From the NCBI GenBank assembly GCA_964563165.1, contig CAZLWA010000096.1, positions 1-20,005 of the forward strand: a DNA stretch of 20,005 bases, written 5' to 3'. The stretch comes from CAZLWA01 sp964563165 (lineage in GTDB: Bacteria; CLD3; SB21). Shown in pieces: positions 7,833 to 15,626 of the stretch (position 1 is the first letter of the stretch; each line of letters begins with the position of its first letter). Under the pieces are notes generated by a model. That model saw nothing but the letters and a program-made list of their open reading frames with translations, had not been told where the DNA came from and made no database searches. Both the position numbers and the translations under genes were made by a program.

Positions 7833-8495
7833 TCAACGACCGACACCCTTTGTATTTCCCAAGACCGCCAAAATGTTGCTGTGGACGGTTTCCTCCGGCT
7901 GTTCACCGTCGATATCCGAAAGCTTGCCGTTCGATTCATAATAATCCCGCAGCGGCGCCGTTTCGGTCTCATAGACCTTCAGCCGATGTTCGATCGCTTC
8001 GCGCGTATCATCGGAACGCTGATAGATCTCTCCGCCGCATACATCGCACACGCCGGCCTTTTTTGGCGGATGGGTTATTTTGTTGTAGACCGTACCGCAA
8101 TTGCGGCATATCAAACGGTTGGACAGCCGTTCGATCAAATTTTTTTCCGGAACTCTGATATCCATGACGACATCCATCGCGATCCGCATATTATGCAGCA
8201 ACCGGTCCAGCGCTTCCGCCTGAGGGATGGTCCGGGGAAAGCCGTCAAGGATAAAGCCTTTCTGAGCGTCTGCCGATTTCAACCGCTCCTCCACCAGATC
8301 GATGATCACGTCATCCGGAACGAGTTTCCCTTTATCCATAAATTGTTTGGCCTTTTGACCGAGAAGAGAATTATTCTTAATGACCTCCCGCAGCATGTCT
8401 CCCGTAGATATTTGCGGAATATGAAATTTCGCCATCAGCAGTTTGGCCTGGGTCCCTTTGCCTACGCCCGGCGCGCCCAGCAGCAATAATCGCAT
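7833..8495 (-). CDS. adk: Adenylate kinase, zinc-binding LID type
   Basis: Adk interconverts ATP + AMP and 2 ADP in the cytosol. The 220-residue length fits the long (LID-containing) bacterial form. The P-loop is GAPGVGKGT (8-16), the AMP-site motif is DGFPRT (84-89), and the LID carries four cysteines (130, 133, 150, 153) in the Cys-x2-Cys...Cys-x2-Cys zinc pattern seen in many Gram-positive and deep-branching bacteria. The start is set by GGGAG five bases upstream. It begins 11 bp after the trmB stop, so the two genes are co-transcribed. It is not in the usual secY-adk-infA ribosomal cluster. Confidence 0.97.
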   Translation of the reverse strand: MRLLLLGAPGVGKGTQAKLLMAKFHIPQISTGDMLREVIKNNSLLGQKAKQFMDKGKLVPDDVIIDLVEERLKSADAQKGFILDGFPRTIPQAEALDRLLHNMRIAMDVVMDIRVPEKNLIERLSNRLICRNCGTVYNKITHPPKKAGVCDVCGGEIYQRSDDTREAIEHRLKVYETETAPLRDYYESNGKLSDIDGEQPEETVHSNILAVLGNTKGVGR

Positions 8496-8506
8496 CGAGT
8501 CTCCCG

Positions 8507-9229
8507 TTAATGACTGCCGGTAAACGGCTTAACTTTTTCGGACAATCGGTGAAGAGCGAATCGCACATTCTGCGAATCGATATAGTTCTCGATATCCAGG
8601 TCGGGATCCGCTGTTTTCCGGAATTTCATATAAAAAACCGGTTTGCCCTGTTCTTTCCACTTTTTTTCGTATTTCGTGGAATAATAATTTTCCAATGTGC
8701 ATTCATAAAAATTCGCAAATACTTTCTCAAAGCAATTGATTTCCTGAATGCTGGCGATCACCCAATCGCGGTACTCCTCGTCATCGGTAGCGATGGTCAG
8801 AACCGATTTCATTTTCCGCGCCAGCATACGCAGCGACATCGGATTGACCAGACGGCGTTTTTTGTGGCGTTTCTTAAACCACGGATCCGGATAGTTGATA
8901 TACACATCTTCGATACTGCCGTCCGCGAATAATTTCCATACCAGCAGCCGGGCGTCCCCGATCAGGAGTCTGGCGTTCGTCAGATCTTGCCGAGATAATT
9001 TCTTATCTGCTTTACGAAGATACTGCCCTTCCATCTCAACGCCTACGATATTGCGGTCCGGATGATCGTGAGCGAAGGGCACGAGAAAACTGCCGTTGCC
9101 GATACCGATTTCCAGATCGACGGGATGAGCATTGCCGAAAATTTCAGTCCAATCGAGGGAAACATTTGAAATGATTCTTTCTGTGATTTCCGAATTACGC
9201 CAGTTGACAATATGTAAAGGTTGAAGCAA
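8507..9229 (-). CDS. trmB: tRNA (guanine-N7)-methyltransferase
   Basis: TrmB uses S-adenosylmethionine to make m7G46 in the tRNA variable loop. The 240-residue protein has the SAM-binding EIGIGNG motif (40-46), a second-strand acidic motif VGVEMEG, GDAR (91-94), and the family signature NYPDPW followed by a basic KKRHKKRR run (112-126). The start is TTG: an in-frame TAA lies only four codons upstream and no ATG occurs before the conserved core. The Shine-Dalgarno sequence is weak (AAGAT). The gene lies 56 bp after the enoyl-CoA hydratase gene and 11 bp before adk. Some family members carry a longer N-terminus; the core here is complete. Confidence 0.94.
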   Translation of the reverse strand: MLQPLHIVNWRNSEITERIISNVSLDWTEIFGNAHPVDLEIGIGNGSFLVPFAHDHPDRNIVGVEMEGQYLRKADKKLSRQDLTNARLLIGDARLLVWKLFADGSIEDVYINYPDPWFKKRHKKRRLVNPMSLRMLARKMKSVLTIATDDEEYRDWVIASIQEINCFEKVFANFYECTLENYYSTKYEKKWKEQGKPVFYMKFRKTADPDLDIENYIDSQNVRFALHRLSEKVKPFTGSH

Positions 9230-9285
9230 TGTTGGATCTTAGAATTATTAATTCAGATAAAACTCTGTGCGCTTTGCGGCGATCC

Positions 9286-10056
9286 CTAATCCCGGAAATT
9301 CGGTTTACGTTTTTCCAAAAACGCAGCGACGCCTTCTTTCATGTCGTGCGTACCGTAAAGCTCGCCAAAGCAAGCCGATTCGATATCCATCGCCCGGGCT
9401 AAATCAACTTGCGCCCCTTGCCCTATCGATCGCAGCGCCGTCGCCATGGCAAAGGAACTCCTGGAAATGATCTTTCCCGCGAATTTTTTCGTTTCTTCGA
9501 TCAGCGTATCCTTGGGAACTACTTTACTCACCAGTCCGATCGCCAGCGCTTCTTCCGCTCGGATCGGGTCTCCGCTCAGGATCATTTCCGCCGCCTTGCT
9601 CATCCCGACGATACGCGGCAATCGCTGCGTGCCGCCGAATCCGGGAATAATCCCCAATAAGATTTCCGGCAAACCCATCAGCGCGCGATCGGAGGCAATT
9701 CGAATATGACAACTCATCGCCAATTCCAGTCCGCCGCCGAGGCAAAATCCGTTGATCGCGGCAATGGCGGGTTTCGGGCCGTTTTCCAATTTCAAGAATA
9801 CTTTCTGACCGTACGCAGACATTTCCTTAGCCTGCTGCGGCGATGTGAGCTTTGAAATTTCATCGATATCTGCACCGCTCGCAAACGTCTTTCCTGCTCC
9901 GGTAAGGATGATAACTTTCACTTCTTTATGTGAATATAATGTATCCAGCATGGCTTCCAGTGCCTGCAGCAATCCCATTTTCAAACTGTTGCCCGGAGGG
10001 TTATTCAGCGAAACCAGCGCAATTTTTTCGGCAATTTCCAGTTGCAAAAAATCCAT
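9286..10056 (-). CDS. Enoyl-CoA hydratase/isomerase (crotonase family)
   Basis: The 256-residue crotonase-fold enzyme probably hydrates trans-2-enoyl-CoA in fatty- or amino-acid degradation. The first oxyanion-hole segment is FASGADID (58-65) and the second is NGFCLGGGLELAMSC (102-116). Both glutamates used by classical hydratases are in place, Glu111 and Glu131 (in LPEILLG), followed by IPGFGGTQRL. This favours a true hydratase over a CoA-ligase-like or decarboxylase relative, but the acyl substrate cannot be read. The start is firm: GAGGAG five bases upstream. It has its own likely promoter (10139-10166) downstream of the rplI terminator, and a leader with nested inverted repeats. No other beta-oxidation gene is nearby. 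Confidence 0.93.
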   Translation of the reverse strand: MDFLQLEIAEKIALVSLNNPPGNSLKMGLLQALEAMLDTLYSHKEVKVIILTGAGKTFASGADIDEISKLTSPQQAKEMSAYGQKVFLKLENGPKPAIAAINGFCLGGGLELAMSCHIRIASDRALMGLPEILLGIIPGFGGTQRLPRIVGMSKAAEMILSGDPIRAEEALAIGLVSKVVPKDTLIEETKKFAGKIISRSSFAMATALRSIGQGAQVDLARAMDIESACFGELYGTHDMKEGVAAFLEKRKPNFRD

Positions 10057-10074
10057 CGGAACTCCTCGTTAGAC

Positions 10075-10130
10075 GGGATCGGTTCAAAACATGGAACGTT
10101 TTGAAAGGCATGGAAGGGATCACCGATCCA
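10075..10130 (-). promoter_or_regulatory. Structured 5' leader of the enoyl-CoA hydratase gene
   Basis: On the minus strand two inverted repeats are nested. The outer arms are GGATCGG and CCGATCC. The inner arms TTCAAAAC and GTTTTGAA (10083-10105) surround a 7-base loop, and the inner 3' arm abuts the outer 3' arm. The structure lies between the likely promoter and the ribosome site. It could be a two-part operator or an mRNA fold; the sequence does not decide which. Confidence 0.45.
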
Positions 10131-10138
10131 TGGCTGTT

Positions 10139-10166
10139 AATATACCACTTACGTATTTTAAATCAA
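10139..10166 (-). promoter_or_regulatory. Candidate sigma-70-like promoter for the enoyl-CoA hydratase gene
   Basis: On the minus strand TTGATT (10161-10166), a 16-base spacer and TATATT (10139-10144) lie just after the rplI terminator and about 80 bp before the start codon. The -10 matches five of six consensus positions and the -35 four of six. The host sigma preference is unknown. Confidence 0.5.
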
Positions 10167-10185
10167 ACATGAAAATGATAACCGC

Positions 10186-10220
10186 AAAAAAAAAAGGTAA
10201 TCCCACCGATTGGGATTACC
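10186..10220 (-). terminator. Strong intrinsic terminator after rplI
   Basis: On the minus strand a perfect 10-bp stem, GGTAATCCCA with TGGGATTACC and a 5-base loop, is followed directly by ten T. It lies 22 bp past the rplI stop and closes the long translation cluster. No equally clear terminator occurs in that cluster between 10243 and 17990. Confidence 0.95.
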
Positions 10221-10242
10221 TCTGATAAAGGTCACGTCCGGA

Positions 10243-10686
10243 CTATTTTTTAACGACCCACACCTTCACTTTTCCGGTGACTTCCGGATGCAGCTTGACA
10301 TCCACGGTATAGAGCCCCAACGCCTTGATCGGCTCGTCCAGAATAATCTTGCGCTTATCCAGTTCAAGCCCCTGCGCCGCGAGTTGATCGGCGATATCCT
10401 GCGAGGTGACCGATCCGAAAAGCTTATCCTCTTCGCCAACGGAAACGGCGATCGTTACCGATGCTGCTTCCAGTTTCAGCACGACTTCTTCCGCCACTTG
10501 TTTTTCTTTGGTTACACGGAGCACAGATTGTTTTTTCTCGTTTTCATAAACGGCCTGATTGGCCTTATTCGCCACGAGCGCCAATCCTTTCGGAAGCAGG
10601 AAATTTCGCGCAAATCCCGGCTTCACATCCACCATTTCACCGGCATCGCCTACATTCTCGACCTGATTTCTTAATATCACTTTCAT
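10243..10686 (-). CDS. rplI: 50S ribosomal protein L9
   Basis: This 147-residue protein binds 23S rRNA and extends from the large subunit at the base of the L1 stalk. The N-terminal domain opens MKVILRNQVENVGDAGE and contains the signature G.ARNFLLPKGLA, followed by the connecting helix (EKKQSVLRVTKEKQVAEEVV) and the C-terminal domain ending in VKVWVVKK. I chose the ATG at 10686, with GGAG six bases before it; a longer in-frame reading starts at a TTG that overlaps that GGAG. It is the last gene of the rpsF-rpsR-rplI order and is followed by a strong terminator. Confidence 0.97.
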   Translation of the reverse strand: MKVILRNQVENVGDAGEMVDVKPGFARNFLLPKGLALVANKANQAVYENEKKQSVLRVTKEKQVAEEVVLKLEAASVTIAVSVGEEDKLFGSVTSQDIADQLAAQGLELDKRKIILDEPIKALGLYTVDVKLHPEVTGKVKVWVVKK

Positions 10687-10740
10687 TTCATTCTCCAAGT
10701 TTTATGATTTGTCAACTGCCAACGGTTCATAGTTAATAAG

Positions 10741-11016
10741 TTAACGCGTCATATCGCTGACGAACGGCAGCATGGCCAAATGGCGCGCAAATTTTATGGA
10801 ATTAACCAATTGGCGCTGATGATAAGTACACACGCCGGACGTGCGGCGCGTCAGTATGCGGCCCTGCTCGGAAGTGAATTTCTGGAGCCGTTTGGTATCT
10901 TTATAATCAATATATAAAGATTTGTCTTCGCAGAAAGGGCAATTCTTATGCTTCATCATCATGGATTTTTTTTCTTTTTGCTCTTTCCGTTTTTCTTTAT
11001 CAAATTTCGGTTTCAT
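10741..11016 (-). CDS. rpsR: 30S ribosomal protein S18, zinc-motif form
   Basis: S18 binds the central domain of 16S rRNA as a pair with S6. The 91-residue protein has a lysine-rich extension (1-24), then CPFC (26-29), the core KRLQKFTSEQGRILTRR, and CTYHQRQL (63-70). Cys26, Cys29, Cys63 and His66 look like a zinc-binding set, as in the so-called C+ forms of some ribosomal proteins. AAGGA sits five bases before the start. The 100-bp gap to rpsF holds a GCGCGC/CGCGC stem-loop (11067-11096) but no gene; ssb, found between these genes in many bacteria, is absent. Confidence 0.96.
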   Translation of the reverse strand: MKPKFDKEKRKEQKEKKSMMMKHKNCPFCEDKSLYIDYKDTKRLQKFTSEQGRILTRRTSGVCTYHQRQLVNSIKFARHLAMLPFVSDMTR

Positions 11017-11116
11017 AGATATCCTTCAAATTGTTAATTCTAATTTCTTGATTTCTGATTTCATTGGCGCGCAAATTTATTTTGAACTTTTCGCGCACCT
11101 TCATATCCCGGAAATA

Positions 11117-11503
11117 TTACACTAATATTTCGTCCTGAACTACGGGCGGCGCTTTCTCGCGTTTGCGTTCTTCGCGTAAGCGGCTGTCCACCAGCACCGT
11201 CAGGTAACGGAGAATATCCTCCGTGATATGGTAATATTCCTGCAAATGCCTGACCACGTCGCCTCCGCCTTCAAACTCAATGCAAACGTAATGGCCGTAC
11301 GTTTTTTTCTTGATGGCATACGTTAATTTCCGTTTGCCCCATTCATCCACTTTCGAAATCACCGCCCCGCTGTGCGTGATGACTTCTTTTGCTTTTTCGA
11401 CGATGGCTTTGACGGGCTCATCGCCGATCTGCGGATCAATCACGATAACCGTTTCGTAGTATCGCGTTTGACCGACTGCGCCCCTGCGCGTTTTCTTGGA
11501 CAT
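11117..11503 (-). CDS. rpsF: 30S ribosomal protein S6
   Basis: This is the S18 partner in the small subunit platform. The 128-residue protein has the ferredoxin-like S6 core from about residue 14 (YYETVIVIDPQIGDE), the central KVDEWGKRKLTYAIKKKTYGHYV, and the late ITEDILRYLTVLVD strand. A basic N-terminal leader (MSKKTRRGAVGQTR) and a charged C-tail are lineage additions. The start has AAGGAG six bases upstream. It lies 169 bp after hppA. That gap contains a repeated AGCTGA motif and an AT-rich stretch but no clear promoter, so whether it shares the hppA transcript is open. Confidence 0.96.
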   Translation of the reverse strand: MSKKTRRGAVGQTRYYETVIVIDPQIGDEPVKAIVEKAKEVITHSGAVISKVDEWGKRKLTYAIKKKTYGHYVCIEFEGGGDVVRHLQEYYHITEDILRYLTVLVDSRLREERKREKAPPVVQDEILV

Positions 11504-11672
11504 GAGAGTCTCCTTTTCCCTTTGGACTTTGTTAATGGCGTCAGCGTTTGGAAATTTTTCAATTTCTCAATTCTGATGCAGGGTGAATTAAAATGAGCTG
11601 ACCGCTATCAGCTGACAGCTTAGAAATACAAATTTGAAAGAGCGTTTAAGAGATCTATATCTATTCACACCA

Positions 11673-14138
11673 TTAATGGCTTGCGCCGCCGATACGCATA
11701 CCGTAGAACGAACGGTGGACAAAAAATACGGATACCAGGAAAAAGGCAACCGCCAGTCCGTGTGTCAACCCTGCACCGGCATCCATTTCCAATTTAACGG
11801 CCAATTCGACCGCGAGCAATCCGAACAAGGTCGTAAATTTGATGACCGGGTTCATTGCCACGGAGGACGTATCTTTGAACGGGTCGCCGACCGTGTCGCC
11901 GATCACGGTTGCGTCATGCAATGGCGTTCCTTTTTGATTGAGTTCCACTTCCACGATTTTTTTCGCATTATCCATCGCGCCGCCGGCATTCGCCATAAAG
12001 ATGGCCTGATACAATCCGAAGATCGCTATGGAAATAAGATATCCGATGAAGAAGAAAGGCTCTGTGAAAGCAAATGCCAAAGTTCCGAAGAACACGGCCA
12101 AAAAGATATTGAACATGCCTTTCTGGGCATATTTCGTACAGATTTCGACGACTTTTTTGCTGTCTTCGACCGACGCTTTAATGACCCCTTCTAATTTGAT
12201 ATTTGCTTTGATGAATTCCACCGCGCGATAGGCGCCTGTCGTAACCGCTTGGGTCGATGCGCCGGTGAACCAATAGATCATGGCGCCGCCGGTGACAAGC
12301 CCGAGGAAGAAAGGCGCATGCAGCAGCGAGAGCTTACTGACATCATGGGTCAGGCCGCCCGTGAGCCCCATGATAATAGAGAAGATCATGGTAGTGGCGC
12401 CTACGACCGCCGTGCCGATCAGCACGGGTTTCGCCGTCGCTTTAAAAGTGTTTCCCGCGCCGTCATTGGCTTCTAACAAATGTTTTGCGCGTTCAAAATT
12501 TACGTTAATGCTATGTTCTTTTTTCAGGTCGGCCGCTACGTTGGGTACTTGTTCGATCAGAGACAATTCGTACACCGACTGCGCATTGTCCGTCACCGGA
12601 CCATAGGAGTCAACGGCAATGGTGACCGGGCCCATACCTAAAAACCCGAACGCAACGAGACCGAATGCGAAAACGGCAGGCGCAAGCATGATCGCCTCAA
12701 CCCCCATGGTGCTGAAATAAAATGAAACCGACATGAGAAGCATGATGCTTATTCCGAGCCAATAGGCGGAGAAATTACCTGCAACAAAACCGGACAGAAT
12801 GGTGAGAGAGGCGCCGCCTTCTTTGGAAGATGCGACGACTTCCTTCACGTGGGTGGATTCCGTCGAAGTAAACACTTTGACCAATTCCGGAATGATCGCG
12901 CCGGCTAAAGTTCCGCACGTAATGATCGTGGACAATTTCCACCAGAGAGTCGGGTCACCGCCGAGATTCGGAATGATCAGGTATGAAGCTAAGTAGGTCA
13001 TCAAAACGGACGTGAGCGAAGTGATCCATACCAATGAGGTAAGCGGAGCTTCAAAATTCATGTCGTCCGAATTACCGTATCGCGCCTTGGCGATGGCTTC
13101 ATTGACAAAATAGGCGGCGGCGCTGGCGATGACCATCATGATACGCATGATGAATATCCAAACCAGCAATTGCACCTGCACTACCGGGTTGGAAACCGCA
13201 AGCAGGATGAATGTGATCAACGCGACGCCGGTTACGCCGTAGGTTTCAAAACCGTCCGCGCTCGGGCCGACGGAGTCGCCGGCATTATCGCCGGTGCAAT
13301 CGGCGATCACGCCGGGATTGCGCGCGTCGTCTTCTTTGATCTTAAACACAATTTTCATGAGGTCCGCGCCGATATCCGCGATCTTAGTAAAGATACCGCC
13401 GGCGATACGCAGCGCCGCGGCGCCAAGCGATTCGCCGATCGCAAATCCGATGAAACACGGCCCGGCATAATCGCCGGGAATAAATAATAAAATACAAAGC
13501 ATGATCAGAAGTTCCACACTGATGAGAAGCATCCCGATGCTCATTCCGGCGCGCAGAGGAATGGCAAAGATCGCGTGCGGCTTACCGCGTAAGCTCGCAA
13601 AGGCCGTCCGGGAATTGGCAAATGTATTCACACGTATGCCAAACCATGCGACGCCGTAACTTCCGCCGATGCCTACCAAACTGAATAACAATATGATAAT
13701 GACGCGCATGACGTCGAAATGCTGCAAGATGCCAAAATACAGAACGATGATGACTGCAATGAAAGCTTCCAGGATCAGGATAAATTTACCCTGAGTGATC
13801 AGATACGTTTTACACGTTTCGTAGATCAGTTCTGAAACTTCCAGCATGGCTTTGTGCACGGGCAGATTTTTCAGATTCATGTACATCATAAGGCCGAACA
13901 TCAGTCCCAAAAAGCAAATCACGAGCCCTATCAGCAATATCGAATGGCCGTCCATTCCTAAAAACGATACCGTTGACAGATCGGGCAATACTAAACTCGC
14001 TTCGCCGCCTTCCGGCTGAGGGGCTTGCGCCATGACGCCGCTCGCCGCTAGAAAAAAATTCACGGCCAGTAATTTCATCCATCCACTTGCCTGACCGATC
14101 CGATTCAACCATCCGCTTATTCCCATTGCTAACTCCAT
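11673..14138 (-). CDS. hppA: Membrane-bound ion-translocating pyrophosphatase, divergent type
   Basis: The 821-residue polytopic membrane protein couples pyrophosphate hydrolysis to ion export. Substrate motifs are DIGADLMK (255-262), EDDARNPGVIAD (269-280), TGDNAGDS (282-289), YGPVTDNA (512-519), MANAGGAMDNAKK (715-727) and GDTVGDPFKDTS (748-759). The GNTFKATAK motif (562-570) has Lys566 at the position that marks K+-independent enzymes. Several motifs differ from the usual H+-PPase: GPSADGFETYGVT replaces the usual GMAADLFETY type, DNAQSVYE replaces DNAGGI, and the Glu of DVGADLVGKVE is lost. This fits the divergent branch known from Chlorobium-like bacteria; proton versus sodium use cannot be read. 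A signal-like hydrophobic segment (about 22-38) precedes the core. The start is uncertain: ATG 14138 has AAGGAG 11 bases away, while ATG 14126 has GGAG six bases away. It follows pth by 44 bp. Confidence 0.94.
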   Translation of the reverse strand: MELAMGISGWLNRIGQASGWMKLLAVNFFLAASGVMAQAPQPEGGEASLVLPDLSTVSFLGMDGHSILLIGLVICFLGLMFGLMMYMNLKNLPVHKAMLEVSELIYETCKTYLITQGKFILILEAFIAVIIVLYFGILQHFDVMRVIIILLFSLVGIGGSYGVAWFGIRVNTFANSRTAFASLRGKPHAIFAIPLRAGMSIGMLLISVELLIMLCILLFIPGDYAGPCFIGFAIGESLGAAALRIAGGIFTKIADIGADLMKIVFKIKEDDARNPGVIADCTGDNAGDSVGPSADGFETYGVTGVALITFILLAVSNPVVQVQLLVWIFIMRIMMVIASAAAYFVNEAIAKARYGNSDDMNFEAPLTSLVWITSLTSVLMTYLASYLIIPNLGGDPTLWWKLSTIITCGTLAGAIIPELVKVFTSTESTHVKEVVASSKEGGASLTILSGFVAGNFSAYWLGISIMLLMSVSFYFSTMGVEAIMLAPAVFAFGLVAFGFLGMGPVTIAVDSYGPVTDNAQSVYELSLIEQVPNVAADLKKEHSINVNFERAKHLLEANDGAGNTFKATAKPVLIGTAVVGATTMIFSIIMGLTGGLTHDVSKLSLLHAPFFLGLVTGGAMIYWFTGASTQAVTTGAYRAVEFIKANIKLEGVIKASVEDSKKVVEICTKYAQKGMFNIFLAVFFGTLAFAFTEPFFFIGYLISIAIFGLYQAIFMANAGGAMDNAKKIVEVELNQKGTPLHDATVIGDTVGDPFKDTSSVAMNPVIKFTTLFGLLAVELAVKLEMDAGAGLTHGLAVAFFLVSVFFVHRSFYGMRIGGASH

Positions 14139-14182
14139 TTACTTGCGTGCTCCTTTTTTTAATTAACTTCTATTTCTAAATT

Positions 14183-14761
14183 TTATGATTCAATTAAGAT
14201 GCGATTAAATTTATTCATCGCCTTATCCGTTCCGTGCCGGATCCATTCCTGAACGGCCTCCGCCGTAACGTCGATCACTTTTTTCAATACCGTTTTCTCT
14301 GCTTCTGAAAACCGCGATAATACAAAATCCGCTAAATCCATTTGCGTCATCATCTCGCTGCCGACGCCGATGCGGAGCCTCGGAAATTCATTATCATTTA
14401 AATGATAAATAACAGACTTCAGCCCGTTTTGGCCGCCGTCGCTGCCGCTCCGCCGCATGCGAATCTTTCCGAGAGGCAGTGCCGCGTCGTCGCAAACGAT
14501 CAGGATCTCTCTCAAAGAAATTCTGTGAAATTGCTTTGCTTCGCGTACGCCCACGCCGCTGTTGTTCATGAACGATGTCGGCTTCAGGAGCAAAATCCGC
14601 TCATCGTCCAAACGGATATCCGCGCTGTGATATTCGCCTTTCCCTTCGCGCAGATCGGCGTTCCATCGCGCGGCTAAATTGTCAATGACCATGAATCCGG
14701 CGTTGTGCCGTGTCATGGCATAGCGCGGACCCGGATTGCCCAATCCCACAATGAGTTTCAT
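14183..14761 (-). CDS. pth: Peptidyl-tRNA hydrolase
   Basis: Pth releases peptides from prematurely dropped peptidyl-tRNAs. The 192-residue length is typical. The signature GLGNPGPRYAMTRHNAGF (6-23) carries catalytic His19, PTSFMNNSG holds the conserved asparagine, and VCDDAALPLGKIRMRRSGSDGGQNGLKS contains the catalytic-site aspartate and the GGQNGL loop. No strong Shine-Dalgarno sequence precedes the ATG. Transcription or coupling from rplY, 95 bp upstream, is likely. The rplY-pth adjacency is conserved widely. Confidence 0.97.
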   Translation of the reverse strand: MKLIVGLGNPGPRYAMTRHNAGFMVIDNLAARWNADLREGKGEYHSADIRLDDERILLLKPTSFMNNSGVGVREAKQFHRISLREILIVCDDAALPLGKIRMRRSGSDGGQNGLKSVIYHLNDNEFPRLRIGVGSEMMTQMDLADFVLSRFSEAEKTVLKKVIDVTAEAVQEWIRHGTDKAMNKFNRILIES

Positions 14762-14856
14762 ACTAAAATTTGTGAGCGCAGCGCCTGTGCTTGTTCTCGC
14801 GAAAAAATCCTGAGAAACAGGAAATGACTTTCCAACGAAGAGCCGAGGAACAGCGG

Positions 14857-15576
14857 TTACTTCTTCTCTGCGGTCTTTTCAGCTTTCGGGGTCTTTTCTG
14901 CTTTCGGGGCCTTCTCCGCTTTAGATGCTTTATCCGCGCCTTCAACCGTTTCGGCTTCTTCGCCTTCTTTCGGTTTCTCACCGATAACTTCCGGTTCCGT
15001 CGGAGCCGTTTCCGCTTCCGCAAGAATAGACTCGAGTGCTTTCGGAATAACCACGGTGCATACCGATTCGCTCGGCGGGTTGAGAATGACGATGTTATCG
15101 AATTTCAAATCCCGTACGTGGACCCCGTGGCCGATGTCGATATTGTCGATGTTGACTTCCAAATGCAGCGGAATATCTTTCGGCAGACATTTAATATGAA
15201 ATTCCGTCATATCATGCTGCATGATTCCGCCTCTGGTCTTAACGCCGATCGGCGTTCCCACAAATGCGATCGGTACGTAAACGTCGATCGGACGATCCAT
15301 GTGTACGCTCATCACGTCCACGTGAATGAGTTTGCCGGTAAGCGGATCTTTGTCAAAATCACGCACCAGCGCCTTCAATTCTTTTCCGTCTAAACTAAAA
15401 GACACCAGCGTGTGTTCAGACTGCAGAAATTTGACCAATTCCAACGAATCAAATTGGATATTGATATTTTCGTGTCCAAAACCATAAAATACGCCGGGTA
15501 CTTTCCCTTGTTTGCGGCACGCCCTCGCGCTGTGTTTGCCCGATTCCCGGCGCTCCGCTTTTAATAGAACATCCAT
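14857..15576 (-). CDS. rplY: 50S ribosomal protein L25, CTC/TL5 long form
   Basis: The protein binds 5S rRNA. The 239-residue chain has the L25 domain (about 1-95, with KVPGVFYG and KALVRDFDKDPLTGKLIHVD) and the CTC beta domain (about 96-185, with VPIAFVGTPIGVKTRGG and HVRDLKFD). The tail from about 190 is acidic at first, then a repetitive Lys/Ala/Glu/Pro run of KAEK units, visible as near repeats in the DNA at 14860-14935. Such tails vary in length between strains. AAGGGA lies eight bases before the ATG. The gene follows prs by 50 bp. Confidence 0.95.
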   Translation of the reverse strand: MDVLLKAERRESGKHSARACRKQGKVPGVFYGFGHENINIQFDSLELVKFLQSEHTLVSFSLDGKELKALVRDFDKDPLTGKLIHVDVMSVHMDRPIDVYVPIAFVGTPIGVKTRGGIMQHDMTEFHIKCLPKDIPLHLEVNIDNIDIGHGVHVRDLKFDNIVILNPPSESVCTVVIPKALESILAEAETAPTEPEVIGEKPKEGEEAETVEGADKASKAEKAPKAEKTPKAEKTAEKK

Positions 15577-15626
15577 GGTATCATTCCCTTTTTTATTTCG
15601 TTTGGTTAATTAATTATTGACTAAAT

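Noticed and set aside
11504..11672. S6:S18-binding autoregulatory leader upstream of rpsF
   Set aside because: I looked for the conserved bulged CCG hairpin and could not place it; only an AGCTGA repeat and AT-rich sequence are visible.
14763..15023. Lysine/arginine-rich small protein
   Set aside because: It is the L25 tail repeat read in another frame; the basic composition comes from the repetitive DNA.
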